NCBI GenBank assembly: GCA_963702995.1
Contig: OY969783.1
Span: forward strand, 5,828,001 to 5,892,000
Length of the DNA: 64,000 nucleotides
Direction of reading: 5' to 3'
From: MFD04580-c1 sp963702995
GTDB lineage: Bacteria; Planctomycetota; Phycisphaerae; Tepidisphaerales; Tepidisphaeraceae
The notes below the pieces were generated by a model. It was given only the letters and a program-made list of their open reading frames with translations, did not search any database and was not told the origin of the DNA. Below are positions 36,619 to 45,068 of this stretch, in pieces (within the stretch, counting starts at the first letter, position 1; every line of letters starts with the position of its first letter). The position numbers and the translations under genes are program-made.

Positions 36619-36966
36619 GTGGTGGCCTTCACGGGACGCCAGCCGATCGTCTGGCAATCTGCCCCGATAGGCCCCGGGCCGACGGGCCTCATCGGGGTCA
36701 CGGATTACACCCACGCGGCCGGCGGCGCCGCGGCCGTCTACACGCCGATCGCGGACGCGACGGGGACGATCGTGGCGTTGGTGGACGCCTGGACCGGGCA
36801 AGTGGCCGCGAGCTTCCAGTACGGGGACATAAAAGGGGCCGGGGACATAAAAAGGGCCGCCTCCCATTGCGTCTGCTCGCGGCGGTTTTACTTCTTTGAT
36901 CATGCGTCGTTCCCGTCGGAATTCTCCGGCTGGGGCCTTCTTTCGAGTCCCACCTCAAGTGCCTAA
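36619..36966 (+). pseudogene. Scrap of an RHS/YD-repeat protein
   Basis: The peptide VYTPIADATGTIVALVDAWTGQVAASFQYG matches the start of the RHS core (pattern D-x-x-G-T/S-V-x-A-L-x-D...G-x-V-x-x-x-Y-Y-G). After QYG the coding sense stops: an 18-bp unit is present twice (36823-36858), and what follows is not RHS-like. Neither the N-terminal repeats nor a toxin tip is present. I read it as a dead fragment left in the accessory region. Confidence 0.4.
36823..36858 (+). repeat. 18-bp tandem duplication within the RHS scrap
   Basis: GGGGACATAAAAGGGGCC (36823-36840) is followed at once by GGGGACATAAAAAGGGCC (36841-36858), one difference. It begins exactly where the RHS-like peptide ends. Confidence 0.7.
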
Positions 36967-38409
36967 AGACTGAAACTCCCAGTCACCGAATAGTTGAAAT
37001 GCGCTGGGGTCAAACGCGAAGCCGACGCCTAGCCCCGGGGCGTCAACGATGCTGCCGAGGCGGAGGTTGCCCGCCTCGATTCGCATGGTTGTGAAGCCCT
37101 GCTCGTGTCGCCGGAAGAGGTCGGGGTGGGCGGCGGCCGCGGCGTCCTGGATCGATTGCGGGAAAGCGCTCATCCCTCGGAAATAGTGCTGACCGTTTCG
37201 CTCGACGTGGGTGACGCCGAGCGTCCCCAGGACGCAGAGGTCTTCCAACAGCGCGATCGGGCCGACGTTCGACAGGTCCTCGCCGCTCAGGATGTAGTTC
37301 CCCGACGGGATCTTTCGCCGCCGGGCCGCGAAGAGACAGGCGTTGGCCATCCCTTTGAAGACGCCTTTGCAGTTCTTGTGGCTGGCGCCGTTGTAGCCCA
37401 AGTCCAGCGCGTTTCGGGCGGTGGCCAATTCGCCGTCGGATTCGTCGATGATCATGAGCGGCCGCTCGGGCCAGGCGGCGAAGGCGTCGCGGACGGCGGC
37501 CTCCGTCGCGACGGCGCGATGGAGCGGCTGTTCGACGAAGAGGAGCTTGTTCAGGAAAGCCGCCAGTCGCGGCTCCCGCGTCAGCTCGGACCAGAAGGCG
37601 CGAAAGGTGGCGACGTCGCGGAAGTTTTCGTTCGCGTCGAAGGTGTAGGCGTAGTCATCGCCGACGCCCCCTTCGATGGCGGCCGCCACCTGCCGGACGC
37701 GCTCGACATCGCGCGCCACCTCGCCCCACAGCTTGATCTTGAAGTATCGAAGGCCGTACGCCGAAATGCTCGCCTGCAACGACTGCGGCAGACCATCGTC
37801 AATCCGGTCGGCGGCGGGAATCTCGGCGTCCGTCAGCGGATCGATCAGCCCGACGGTGTGCCGGGCGATCATCGTTCGAAGGGGCTTCGGTGGAAGCCAA
37901 TCCTTCGGCTCGCTCCCATCCAGCTCGGCGTGAATCTCTCCCAGGCGCACGCCAAAGCGGTTCTCGGACACCGCGCGGGCGAAGGTAATGCCCCACGCGC
38001 GGCAGGCCGCGTCGATCATCGCGCGTTCGACCAGGCTCGTGCCGAAGTGAGCCAGCAGCGGTGGAAGGCCCCATCCGGCCGACCAGGCGGACTGGCCGCG
38101 ATAGATCTCGCGCCAGAGGTCGAAGACATTGGGCATTGGAGCGGCCGCCACCGCGACGTCGCACGCCGTTTCGATGACGCGACGCAATTCGGCGATATCG
38201 TCTTTGGCCGCGCTGTCCGGGTTCTTGGTGAACCACTTGGGCGGCAGGTGATCGGCCGCGACGCCGAACGTCGATTTCCCGTCGATGCGCAGTTCAACGC
38301 GAACGAACAAGTGCGGCAGCGCCGTCAGCGTCGCGATGCCGTACCGGAACGGCATCCGGGTATGCATGTTCTGAACGCGGAGGTCGAAGCTGGCGACGCG
38401 AATCGGCAT
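36955..38409 (-). CDS. Enolase-superfamily (mandelate racemase/muconate lactonising-like) protein
   Basis: A 484-residue protein. The capping domain has MPFRYGIATLTALPHLFVRVEL. The barrel shows a lysine on strand 2 (YFKIKLWGE) and metal ligands in the expected order: Asp in TFDANENF, Glu in LFVEQPLHR and Asp in LMIIDESDGE. After strand 6, GYNGASHKNCKGVFKGMANA replaces the usual His-Asp dyad region. The superfamily abstracts a proton alpha to a carboxylate; the substrate here is unknown. An Asn-Cys-Lys rather than a standard acid/base pair suggests a divergent subgroup. It is read alone towards the accessory region. Confidence 0.85.
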   Translation of the reverse strand: MPIRVASFDLRVQNMHTRMPFRYGIATLTALPHLFVRVELRIDGKSTFGVAADHLPPKWFTKNPDSAAKDDIAELRRVIETACDVAVAAAPMPNVFDLWREIYRGQSAWSAGWGLPPLLAHFGTSLVERAMIDAACRAWGITFARAVSENRFGVRLGEIHAELDGSEPKDWLPPKPLRTMIARHTVGLIDPLTDAEIPAADRIDDGLPQSLQASISAYGLRYFKIKLWGEVARDVERVRQVAAAIEGGVGDDYAYTFDANENFRDVATFRAFWSELTREPRLAAFLNKLLFVEQPLHRAVATEAAVRDAFAAWPERPLMIIDESDGELATARNALDLGYNGASHKNCKGVFKGMANACLFAARRRKIPSGNYILSGEDLSNVGPIALLEDLCVLGTLGVTHVERNGQHYFRGMSAFPQSIQDAAAAAHPDLFRRHEQGFTTMRIEAGNLRLGSIVDAPGLGVGFAFDPSAFQLFGDWEFQSLGT

Positions 38410-38609
38410 GTGCCCGTCTTACTCGAACTGCGAGTGAACGTCGATCGGAGAAGTCGCACATCACGCGCAAGATCGGCAACGTGCGTCGTGTCAGACGGAA
38501 ACGCCGAGAGTCTCAAGGCAAGAAGGTGCTGCGGTTCGGCCGGTGCGAGTTGCATCGTTCGCCGTGGAATGGCATCATGTAATTCGCAGTAATTTTACTG
38601 GTGGTGAAC

Positions 38610-38906
38610 ATGATTGACCTTGAGAGCATCTGCTCGCTGAGTGACTTTCAACGAAACACGAAGAAACACCTTCATCGGCTGAAGGAAACCGGCAAAGCCG
38701 AGGTCCTGACGGTCAACGGCCAGGCGGAACTCGTCGTGCAGAGCGCTTCGGCCTATCAGAAGTTGCTTGAACTCGCTGAACTCGCAGAGTCCGTCGGTGT
38801 CCTGCGGAAGCGGATTCGGGATGCTGATGCAGGTGTGCGGGGGGTCGCCGCCGCGGAGGTGGTGGCGGCCGTTAAGAGGCGATTGAGTTCTGGAGCAAAA
38901 GGGTGA
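38610..38906 (+). CDS. Phd/YefM-type antitoxin
   Basis: About 98 residues: MIDLESICSLSDFQRNTKKHLHRLKETGKAEVLTVNGQAELVVQSASAYQKLLELAE. This is the Phd/YefM fold, whose N-terminus binds DNA and whose C-terminus wraps the toxin. ATG 38610 follows GGTGG; GTG 38601 is an alternative. Its stop overlaps the toxin start (GTGA at 38903-38906), showing translational coupling. Such antitoxins usually repress their own operon. Confidence 0.87.
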   Translation: MIDLESICSLSDFQRNTKKHLHRLKETGKAEVLTVNGQAELVVQSASAYQKLLELAELAESVGVLRKRIRDADAGVRGVAAAEVVAAVKRRLSSGAKG

Positions 38907-39218
38907 AGGCGTACGAGGTGGTATTCGACCCCGCCGCGCGACGAGATCCACAAAGCCGCTGATTTCATCGCGTCGTCTTCCGAGGTCGGCGCGGCCGAGT
39001 GGGTTGTCGGGCTTGAGGCCGCAATCGACTCTCTTCGTGTCATGCCGAGACGGTGTGGCAAAGCCAGGGAATCCAAAGTCCTTGGAGTTGACCTTCGACA
39101 GTACGTCTACCATTCGCACCGAATCATTTTTCGCATCGAGGAGGCGCACTGCCAGGTTCGCATTCTCCACATCCGGCATGCGGCACGGCGCGCGATAACC
39201 GATCAAGACGATGCATAG
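38903..39218 (+). CDS. ParE/RelE-type toxin (frame break near 38937)
   Basis: From GTG 38903 the frame reads VKAYEVVFDPAA, then breaks in a GCGCGACG run. In the next frame DEIHKAADFIASSSEVGAAEWVVGLEAAIDSLRVMPRRCGKARESKVLGVDLRQYVYHSHRIIFRIEEAHCQVRILHIRHAARRAI runs to a stop at 39218. The R(Q)YVYHSHRIIFRI and RILHIRHAAR blocks are typical of ParE/RelE toxins. Whether the break is real inactivation or a sequence error cannot be decided here. The antitoxin is intact. Confidence 0.75.
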
Positions 39219-39253
39219 AAATGCACCGGCGACGCGATGTTCGAGCACTCAAC

Positions 39254-39420
39254 ACTACAGCGCTATTTGGTCAATGGAGCACCAGAAGAACGTCGAAATC
39301 CGAAGCACGAAATCCGAAGGAATAAGAAATCCGAAAAGAAGAAACCAGATTCAAGCGCGAGTTTTGATTTCCGCCTTGCCTTTGTTCGGAGTTCCTTCGG
39401 ACTTCGGGCTTCGGATTTTC
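39254..39420. repeat. Dispersed hairpin repeat Q, copy 1
   Basis: A 167-bp unit 36 bp after the toxin stop. It begins CACTACAGCGCTATTTGGTC and contains GAAGAACGTCGAAATCCGAA. Its arms at 39294-39320 and 39394-39420 are 27-bp imperfect inverse copies (23 of 27 match), giving a long hairpin built on TTCGG/CCGAA. A related copy is at 43385-43533. No coding sense. The rest of 39219-39487 is featureless. Confidence 0.8.
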
Positions 39421-39487
39421 TGATTCGGGAAGGAAGTGCTGCAATGTTGATAACCGCACATCGCGCTCGTCATCGCCACATTCGGGA

Positions 39488-40164
39488 TCAGGCGAAGCCC
39501 CATTCCTTGCGTATGGCGGTCAGAGGCGGGCGATCCCAGAACCAGTCAACGTGGAGCCAGAAGCCTCGAAGTGGCGCGCTCCGAAAGAGCTTGTCGGGGC
39601 CGACAGGCACGAGCCTAAAGCGTCGGTCACGACCGCGGCGGTAGAACTCGGCGGCTTGGTGATCGGGGTCAAGGAGCCAGGTACCTGGCGCACGCCGCCC
39701 GCTTCGTACTCCTGGAACTTATCAACGCGGTCGATCGTGACGCTTCCCGGGCTGATGATCTCGACAACGAGATCGGCGGGGCCGTCGAGGTAGGTATTGT
39801 GCAGTCGCCGAAGGTTTCGCTTCGCGACGAAAATAATATCGGGCGCTCGACCCGGAAGGTCTGGGCCCGTTTTCATCTGGAACGGATCGGTCCGTATCTT
39901 CCCGATGTCATTCTCTTCAAGAAACGCGATGAAGAGAAAAATCAGATAGTTCGCCAGCGTATTGTGATTGCCTGAAATGGGCCCCATCTCGACGACCTCC
40001 CCCTCCACCCATTCGACGTGCGTGGGCTCATTCCACTCGGCAAGGAATTGTGCGTACGGCATCCCCAGAGCCAGACGCCGGGATTGTGAAGGGCGTTTCG
40101 GTCGTGCCGGGCGGTTCGGTCGTGTCAGGCGGTTCGGTCGTGCCGTGGAATGGACGCGCGTCAT
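39488..40164 (-). CDS. Uma2-family (DUF820) PD-(D/E)xK nuclease-like protein (frame break near 39680)
   Basis: From ATG 40164, 16 bp after sucD starts its 3' gap and with GAGGG upstream, a basic leader of six-residue repeats (RPNRLT, RPNRPA, RPKRPS) is followed by the Uma2 domain. Its landmarks are EWVEGEVVEMGPISGNHNTLANYL, GRAPDIIFV and LDGPADLVVEIISPGSVTIDRVDKFQEYEAGGVR. The Asp and the E-x-S/D-type core are present. The frame then breaks; the correct continuation in another frame is WLLDPDHQAAEFYRRGRDRRFRLVPVGPDKLFRSAPLRGFWLHVDWFW to a stop at 39488, about 225 residues. Uma2 proteins are abundant in cyanobacteria and planctomycetes and their function is unproven. Confidence 0.8.
40093..40146 (+). 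repeat. Three 18-bp tandem repeats in the Uma2 leader
   Basis: Units GCGTTTCGGTCGTGCCGG, GCGGTTCGGTCGTGTCAG and GCGGTTCGGTCGTGCCGT lie head to tail and encode RPxRxx hexapeptides on the minus strand. Confidence 0.75.
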
Positions 40165-40180
40165 GGGGCCCTCAATCGGT

Positions 40181-41086
40181 TTATGCCGTCACCCCCAGCG
40201 CCTTGGCCATCGTCTCGCCGATGGTCGCGGGGCTTTCGGCGACGGCGATGCCGGCCGCGTGGAAGGCGGCGATTTTCGCTTCGGCCGTGTCTTCCCCGCC
40301 GCTGATGATCGCGCCGGCGTGGCCCATCCGTTTTCCCGCGGGAGCGGTCCGCCCGGCAATGAAGGCGACGACCGGTTTCTTGACGTTCGCCTTGGCATAG
40401 GCCGCGGCGTTGGTCTCGTCGGCGCCGCCGATCTCGCCGATCAGGATGATGCCGTCCGTCCGCGGGTCGTCGTTGAACATCCCCAGCAGTTCGATGAAGT
40501 TGATCCCTTTCACCGGGTCGCCGCCGATGCCGACGCACGTCGTCTGGCCGATGCCGCGCGTGCTGCATTGCCAGACGGCTTCGTACGTCAGCGTGCCTGA
40601 CCGCGAAATGATGCCGACGTTCTTCCCGCTCTTGCCTTGCCCGGCGGGGGTGTGGATGTAACCGGGCATGATGCCGATCTTACACTCCCCGGGCGTGATC
40701 ACGCCGGGGCAATTCGGCCCGATGAGGGTGCTCCCCGGCTTCTCTTTGAGGTAGGCCTTTACCTTGACCATGTCCAGAACGGGGATACCTTCGGTGATCG
40801 CTACGATCACCTTGATCCCCGCGTCGGCCGCCTCCAGGATCGCGTCGGCCGCGAAGGGAGGCGGGACGAAGATCATCGTCGCGTGGGCGCCGGTGTGCTC
40901 GACGGCCTGGCGGACGGTGTCATAGATCGGCAGGCCGTTCGGGTCCTGCTGGCCGCCTTTGCCGGGCGTGACGCCGCCCACCATCTGGGTGCCGTAGTCG
41001 AGGCACCCCTTGGTGTGAAACGCGCCGGCCGTGCCGGTGATGCCCTGGCAGATGACCTTCGTGTCCTTGTTGACGAGGATGCTCAT
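40181..41086 (-). CDS. sucD: Succinyl-CoA synthetase alpha subunit
   Basis: With the beta subunit this enzyme of the citric acid cycle makes nucleoside triphosphate from succinyl-CoA. The 301-residue protein begins MSILVNKDTKVICQGITGTAGAFHTKGCLDYGTQMVGGVTPGKGG, the CoA-binding Rossmann domain. IGPNCPGVITPGECKIGIMPG, SGTLTYEAVWQ and GIGGDPVKGINFIELL follow, and AGRTAPAGKRMGHAGAIISGG carries the phosphorylated His. The start at ATG 41086 matches the family; an upstream extension is spurious. sucC is not next to it, which is unusual since the two are normally paired. Confidence 0.95.
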   Translation of the reverse strand: MSILVNKDTKVICQGITGTAGAFHTKGCLDYGTQMVGGVTPGKGGQQDPNGLPIYDTVRQAVEHTGAHATMIFVPPPFAADAILEAADAGIKVIVAITEGIPVLDMVKVKAYLKEKPGSTLIGPNCPGVITPGECKIGIMPGYIHTPAGQGKSGKNVGIISRSGTLTYEAVWQCSTRGIGQTTCVGIGGDPVKGINFIELLGMFNDDPRTDGIILIGEIGGADETNAAAYAKANVKKPVVAFIAGRTAPAGKRMGHAGAIISGGEDTAEAKIAAFHAAGIAVAESPATIGETMAKALGVTA

Positions 41087-41333
41087 AGGCCGCGAAGAGT
41101 ACGGTCGGCGGCATCGACGGGCAAGCATCGAGCGCGACGCGGGTTGAAGTTCGGCCGCCGAACTTACGGCACCCTCTCTCGGACCGCCGACGTCCCCGTC
41201 GGCTCGACGGGCGAGGCCGACGCGACGTCGGCGGTCTCAGCGTCTGCGGCCTTGCGCTTGCGACAAAGGCGGCCATGTCTGGAGGCAACAGTCCCGTTGA
41301 CGATATCTGTTCAAACAAGTACCATTCTCCGTG

Positions 41334-41804
41334 ATGGGCGGAAAGCTACTGGCAGAAATTGAGCAATCGCGGCCGTTTCGCAGCCTTGAGCAGGAGGCGT
41401 TTCTGAACCTTCAGCGCACGGCGGATGCTCTGATGGCTGAGATCGCGGGCGTGCTCAAGCCGCTTGAGTTGTCGCCAACACAGTACAACGTGCTGCGGAT
41501 CTTGCGCGGCGCCGGCGACGGTGGCCTGCCCTGCGGCCGCGTGGCGGATCGGATGATCACCCGCGAACCGGACATGACGCGGCTGCTCGATCGCCTCGAA
41601 AAACGGGGGTTGATCAGCCGCTGCCGTGAAACGTCCGATCGCCGCGTGGTCTGCACCCGGATCACCGGCGACGGCCTGAAAGTGCTTGCCGACCTTGATG
41701 AGCCGATCACCGCGGCGAACCTGCGCCTCCTGGGGCATCTCGGGCAGGAGAAACTCGAGCGACTCATCGACCTGCTTGAAGAAGTCCGTCACCCTGCGAC
41801 GTAA
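41334..41804 (+). CDS. MarR-family transcriptional regulator
   Basis: The 156-residue protein has a winged helix: LELSPTQYNVLRILRGAGDGGLPCGRVADRMITREPDMTRLLDRLEKRGLISRCRETSDRRVVCTRITGDGLKVLADLDEPI. The DRR wing motif is present. Flanking helices provide dimerisation. ATG 41334 is chosen; GTG 41331 directly before it is an alternative. It precedes the nuo genes on the same strand but has its own stop and a promoter-like sequence after it, so it is probably not part of that operon. Ligand and targets are unknown. Confidence 0.9.
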   Translation: MGGKLLAEIEQSRPFRSLEQEAFLNLQRTADALMAEIAGVLKPLELSPTQYNVLRILRGAGDGGLPCGRVADRMITREPDMTRLLDRLEKRGLISRCRETSDRRVVCTRITGDGLKVLADLDEPITAANLRLLGHLGQEKLERLIDLLEEVRHPAT

Positions 41805-41865
41805 GCTCGCGTCGGGCCGAGATTAGCGGACGGAAGATCACCATCCGCCGCACGGCGGCCCTTTC

Positions 41866-41894
41866 TTGACACCCCCCAGTCACCCCGCTACAAC
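41866..41894 (+). promoter_or_regulatory. Sigma-70-type promoter of the nuo genes
   Basis: TTGACA (41866-41871), exactly 17 bp, then TACAAC (41889-41894), about 100 bp before nuoH. A perfect -35 and optimal spacing make this the best promoter match in the window. Confidence 0.6.
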
Positions 41895-41995
41895 GCGGCC
41901 GATCGGGCATCACACGTGTCGCGCGGGCTTGGCGGTGCGAGCGCGATTCCGCTTCTCCAGGAGACGTCTCACCGGCTCGTTCGCTTGTGCCTGAT

Positions 41996-43370
41996 ATGTG
42001 CACCCCGTCACAACCTTTCTGCCCGCTTGCTTCGCTCTCCGTCCCCCTGGTCCGGCAGGCTGTTTTCAACGCATTGGGCTTTCGCGAATCGCTGCCGCTT
42101 ACCGTGGCCTATGACTTGATCGTGATTGGCACGGTCTTCGTTGGGTTCATTTCGCTGGTGGCGATGTTCAGCATCTGGTGGGAGAGGAAAGTCGCCGGCC
42201 GCATTCAGGCGCGGCATGGACCGAACCGCGTCGGGCCGATCGGTTTGCTCCAGTCGATCGCCGACGGCGTAAAGCTGATTCTGAAAGAAGACCTCTGCCC
42301 CAGGGACGCCGATCAGGTCCTCTTCCGGCTGGCGCCGTACCTGGTCTTCGCGCCGGTTTTCGCGGCGTACCTCGCGTTGCCGTTCGGGCCGGAGCTGACC
42401 TTCGAGCCGCGGCTCAACGTCGGCGTCTTTTGGGTGCTCGCGATCCTATCCGTCGAAGTGATGGGCGTGATCCTCGCGGGGTGGGCGAGCAATAACAAAT
42501 GGTCGGTTTACGGCGCGATGCGCGAAGCCTGCCAGATGGTGAGCTACGAAATCCCACTGGGGATATCGATCCTCATCGGCGTCATGACCGCCGGCACGCT
42601 GAATTTGGTCGATCTGGGGTATCTTCAGGGCGGCGGGCTCCACACCTGGGTGATTTTCCGCAACCCGTTCACCTTTCTCGCGTTCTTTCTCTTCTTCATC
42701 GCGAGCCTGGCCAGCAGCAAGCGTGCCCCGTTCGACCTGCCGGAATCGGAGTCTGAACTGGTCGCCGGGTATCACACCGAATATAGCGGCCTGCGCTTCA
42801 GCTTCTTCTTCTTTGCCGAATATGCCGGGATGTTCGTCATCGGCGGCTTGCAGGCCGCGCTCTTCCTTGGCGGCTGGAACGATCCGTTTGGCGCGATCGG
42901 CTGGGCGCACGACCACTATTCCCGCCCGGAGCATCGCGACGTGATGGCGCTCCTGCTGATCAACGCGGCCGCCGCGGCGGTCTTTGTCTTCAAGTGCCTC
43001 GCGATCGTCTTCGTGCAGATGTGGCTCCGCTGGACGCTTCCTCGGCCGCGGATCGACCAAGTGCTTTATACCTGCGTCAAGGTCCTCCTTCCGATGGCGT
43101 GCGTAATGCTTCTGGGGGCGGCGATCTGGCAACTCTTCGTCCCCGAGCGGCCCGGCATCCCCTGGGCCCAGTACCATCCCTGGCGCCTGGGCGACTGGCT
43201 GCGCCGGCGCGGGTGGGGCGATTGCGACCCAGGTCGTGCTCGCGGGGATTGGCACGATGGGCGTGGCGGCGATCGTCGGCTGGGTCGGTTACGCCTATAT
43301 GACCGGCGGCGGCATCAAGAAGCGGCTGACCGATCCGGCTCCGTTCGAGACGGCCCCGAGGGTCTCATGA
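41996..43370 (+). CDS. nuoH: NADH-quinone oxidoreductase subunit H (frame break near 43205)
   Basis: NuoH forms the quinone-binding part of complex I with the hydrophilic arm. Its signatures are clear: FSIWWERKVAGRIQARHGPNRVGPIGLLQSIADGVKLILKED, then AGWASNNKWSVYGAMREACQMVSYEIPLGISIL, then SSKRAPFDLPESESELVAGYHTEYSGLRFSFFFFAEYAGMF with the acidic quinone loop, then VQMWLRWTLPRPRIDQVLYTCVKVLLP. After HPWRLGDWL the frame breaks. The expected final helix VVLAGIGTMGVAAIVGWVGYAYMTGGGIKKRLTDPAPFETAPRVS is in another frame and stops at 43370. The N-terminus (ATG 41996 or GTG 41987) is about 25 residues longer than usual. The gene opens a run of complex I membrane genes. Confidence 0.93.
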
Positions 43371-43384
43371 ACTGGGGTCTCTCA

Positions 43385-43533
43385 GCACTACATCGCTATT
43401 GGTCAATGGAGCACAAGAAGAACGTCGAAATCCGAAGAAATAAGAAATCGGAAAAGAAGAAACCGGATTGGATCGCGGGTATTGATTTCCGCTTTGCCTG
43501 TGTTTGGAGTTCGCTGGGGTTTCGGGCTTCGGG
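43385..43533. repeat. Dispersed hairpin repeat Q, copy 2
   Basis: Begins 15 bp after the nuoH stop and matches the unit at 39254 over most of its length (CACTAC, GGTCAATGGAGCAC, AAGAACGTCGAAATCCGAAG, GATTTCCGC, TTCGGGCTTCGG). It occupies the nuoH-nuoJ gap, the usual position of nuoI. No gene remains in 43371-43606. Confidence 0.8.
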
Positions 43534-43606
43534 TTAGACCTGGATCTCGTGAACTGGGACTCGTGAGACTGAGACCGCCTGAAGGAAAGGTCAACGGACC
43601 GACGCT

Positions 43607-44502
43607 TTGACGCTGGCATCCACATCATTTTCCGCCGCCGACGTGGCATCGGCCGCGTTGTTCTATGTTTTTGCCTTGGTGACCGGCGGGTCGGCGCTTC
43701 TGGTGGTTGTGAGTCGCAACATCGTTCGGATGGCGGTCGCGCTGCTCTTCACGCTCACGGGCGTCGCGGGGCTCTACTTTCTGCTGGACGCCGAGTTCCT
43801 CGCGGCGGTGCAGTTGGTCATCTACGTCGGGGGGACGCTCATCCTGATCGTGTTCGGCGTGATGTTGACGAGCAAGTCCCCCTTCAGCCGGCTTGAGCCG
43901 CGCGAGGGAGAGATCTACGTCGCGGTGGCCGTGGCGGCCGTCATGCTGGTGCGCTTATCCTGGCGATCCCCCTTGGCGAAGTCAGTGAGCATCTGGACCC
44001 GGCGGACGTGCCGGCTATCCTGTCCGGTTCGGCGGCGGCCCCGTCCGGCGAACGGGCGGCGCCATCGCAGCGCCCAAGTGTCGTCTACGACCTGGAGACG
44101 GAAACGCTGGTCGCCCATCGCCCCGTGACGGCGAGCGAGGCGGCCGACGTTGTTCGCGCCGCTTCCCAGGATCGCCGTTTCGGTGGAACGAGCCACGACA
44201 CCGCTGTCGCAACCTTCGCGGCGGCCGTCGCGAAAGTGCGGGAGCGATCCCAGGGGCTCTTCGCCGACCAAGCGTTGACAAGCCCCGCGGGGTACCCGGT
44301 CGCGACGCTTGGGGCGCGGCTGCTGGGCGATTACCTGCTCCCGTTCGAGATCGTCAGCATCCTGTTGCTGGTGGTGATGATCGGAGCCGCCTACCTGGCG
44401 AAGTCGCGGCGTCGGTCCATTCAGTCGGGCATTGCCGATGCGACGGCCGAGCCAGGCCCGGAGGCAGCCCACGCGTCACGACGGGCGCGGATGTGGACGT
44501 AA
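43607..44502 (+). CDS. nuoJ: NADH-quinone oxidoreductase subunit J with long internal insertion (frame break near 43948)
   Basis: The first four helices are recognisable: ALFYVFALVTGGSALLVVVSRNIVRMAVALLFTLTGVAGLYFLLDAEFLAAVQLVIYVGGTLILIVFGVMLTS. The frame breaks near 43948, and the other frame continues ALILAIPLGE. About 90 hydrophilic residues then intervene, with a Ser/Ala/Pro stretch and SVVYDLETETLVAHRPVTASEAADVVRAASQDRRFGG. The last helix is LLGDYLLPFEIVSILLLVVMIGAAYLAK, which is typical NuoJ. Repaired length is about 298 residues against about 170-190 in most bacteria. NuoJ is a small membrane subunit near the quinone site. The start is a TTG at 43607. Confidence 0.88.
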
Positions 44503-44599
44503 CGCGTCCACGGCGGGCCGGGGCGTTCCTCGGAGCCTGCATCCCAGTGCGGACATCGCCGCGGCGGCCGCGGCCGGCCTAAAGGAAACAGCGCACGAC

Positions 44600-44941
44600 A
44601 TGATTGCCTTACAGCATTACCTGATTCTCGCCGCGGTCGTCTTTGTCTGCGGCTTGCTTTCGATCCTTCTCAAGCGCAATGCGATCGGGATCCTCATGGG
44701 CGTCGAGCTCGTGCTGAACGCCGCAAACATCAACCTCGTGGCCCTGAACCGATATGCGCACGGCGTCACGGGCGTTACGGAAGGGGTGGATGGCAGCGCC
44801 GCGCTCGATGGACAAATCTTCGCGCTGTTCGTGATCGTCATCGCCGCGGCCGAGGCGGCGGTTGCGCTGGCGATCTTCTTGAACTTCTACAACAACTTCA
44901 CGTCGATCGACGTCGAGCGGGCGAGCGAATTGAAAGGGTAA
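44600..44941 (+). CDS. nuoK: NADH-quinone oxidoreductase subunit K
   Basis: The 113-residue, three-helix subunit is full length: QHYLILAAVVFVCGLLSILLKRNAIGILMGVELVLNAANINLVAL carries the conserved membrane Glu, and IFALFVIVIAAAEAAVALAIFLNFYNNF the second. These glutamates are part of the proton path. A short extra segment between helices 2 and 3 (HGVTGVTEGVDGSAAL) is slightly longer than usual. ATG 44600 is preferred over the in-frame extension upstream because the first helix begins at residue 6. Confidence 0.95.
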   Translation: MIALQHYLILAAVVFVCGLLSILLKRNAIGILMGVELVLNAANINLVALNRYAHGVTGVTEGVDGSAALDGQIFALFVIVIAAAEAAVALAIFLNFYNNFTSIDVERASELKG

Positions 44942-45068
44942 AGTCAGGGCGTAAGAATTCAGGAGCGGCCTGCCCCGGAACGGCGTGCTTTGGCTCCCCA
45001 GGGATTTTAATACCGCCCCTCTTCGAGTTCCTTCGGCAACGGATCGTCATTCGACTGCGTCGATCGAT

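Noticed and set aside
38595..39248. 217-residue open frame opposite the toxin-antitoxin genes
   Set aside because: The plus strand encodes a clear Phd antitoxin and ParE toxin; this is a shadow.
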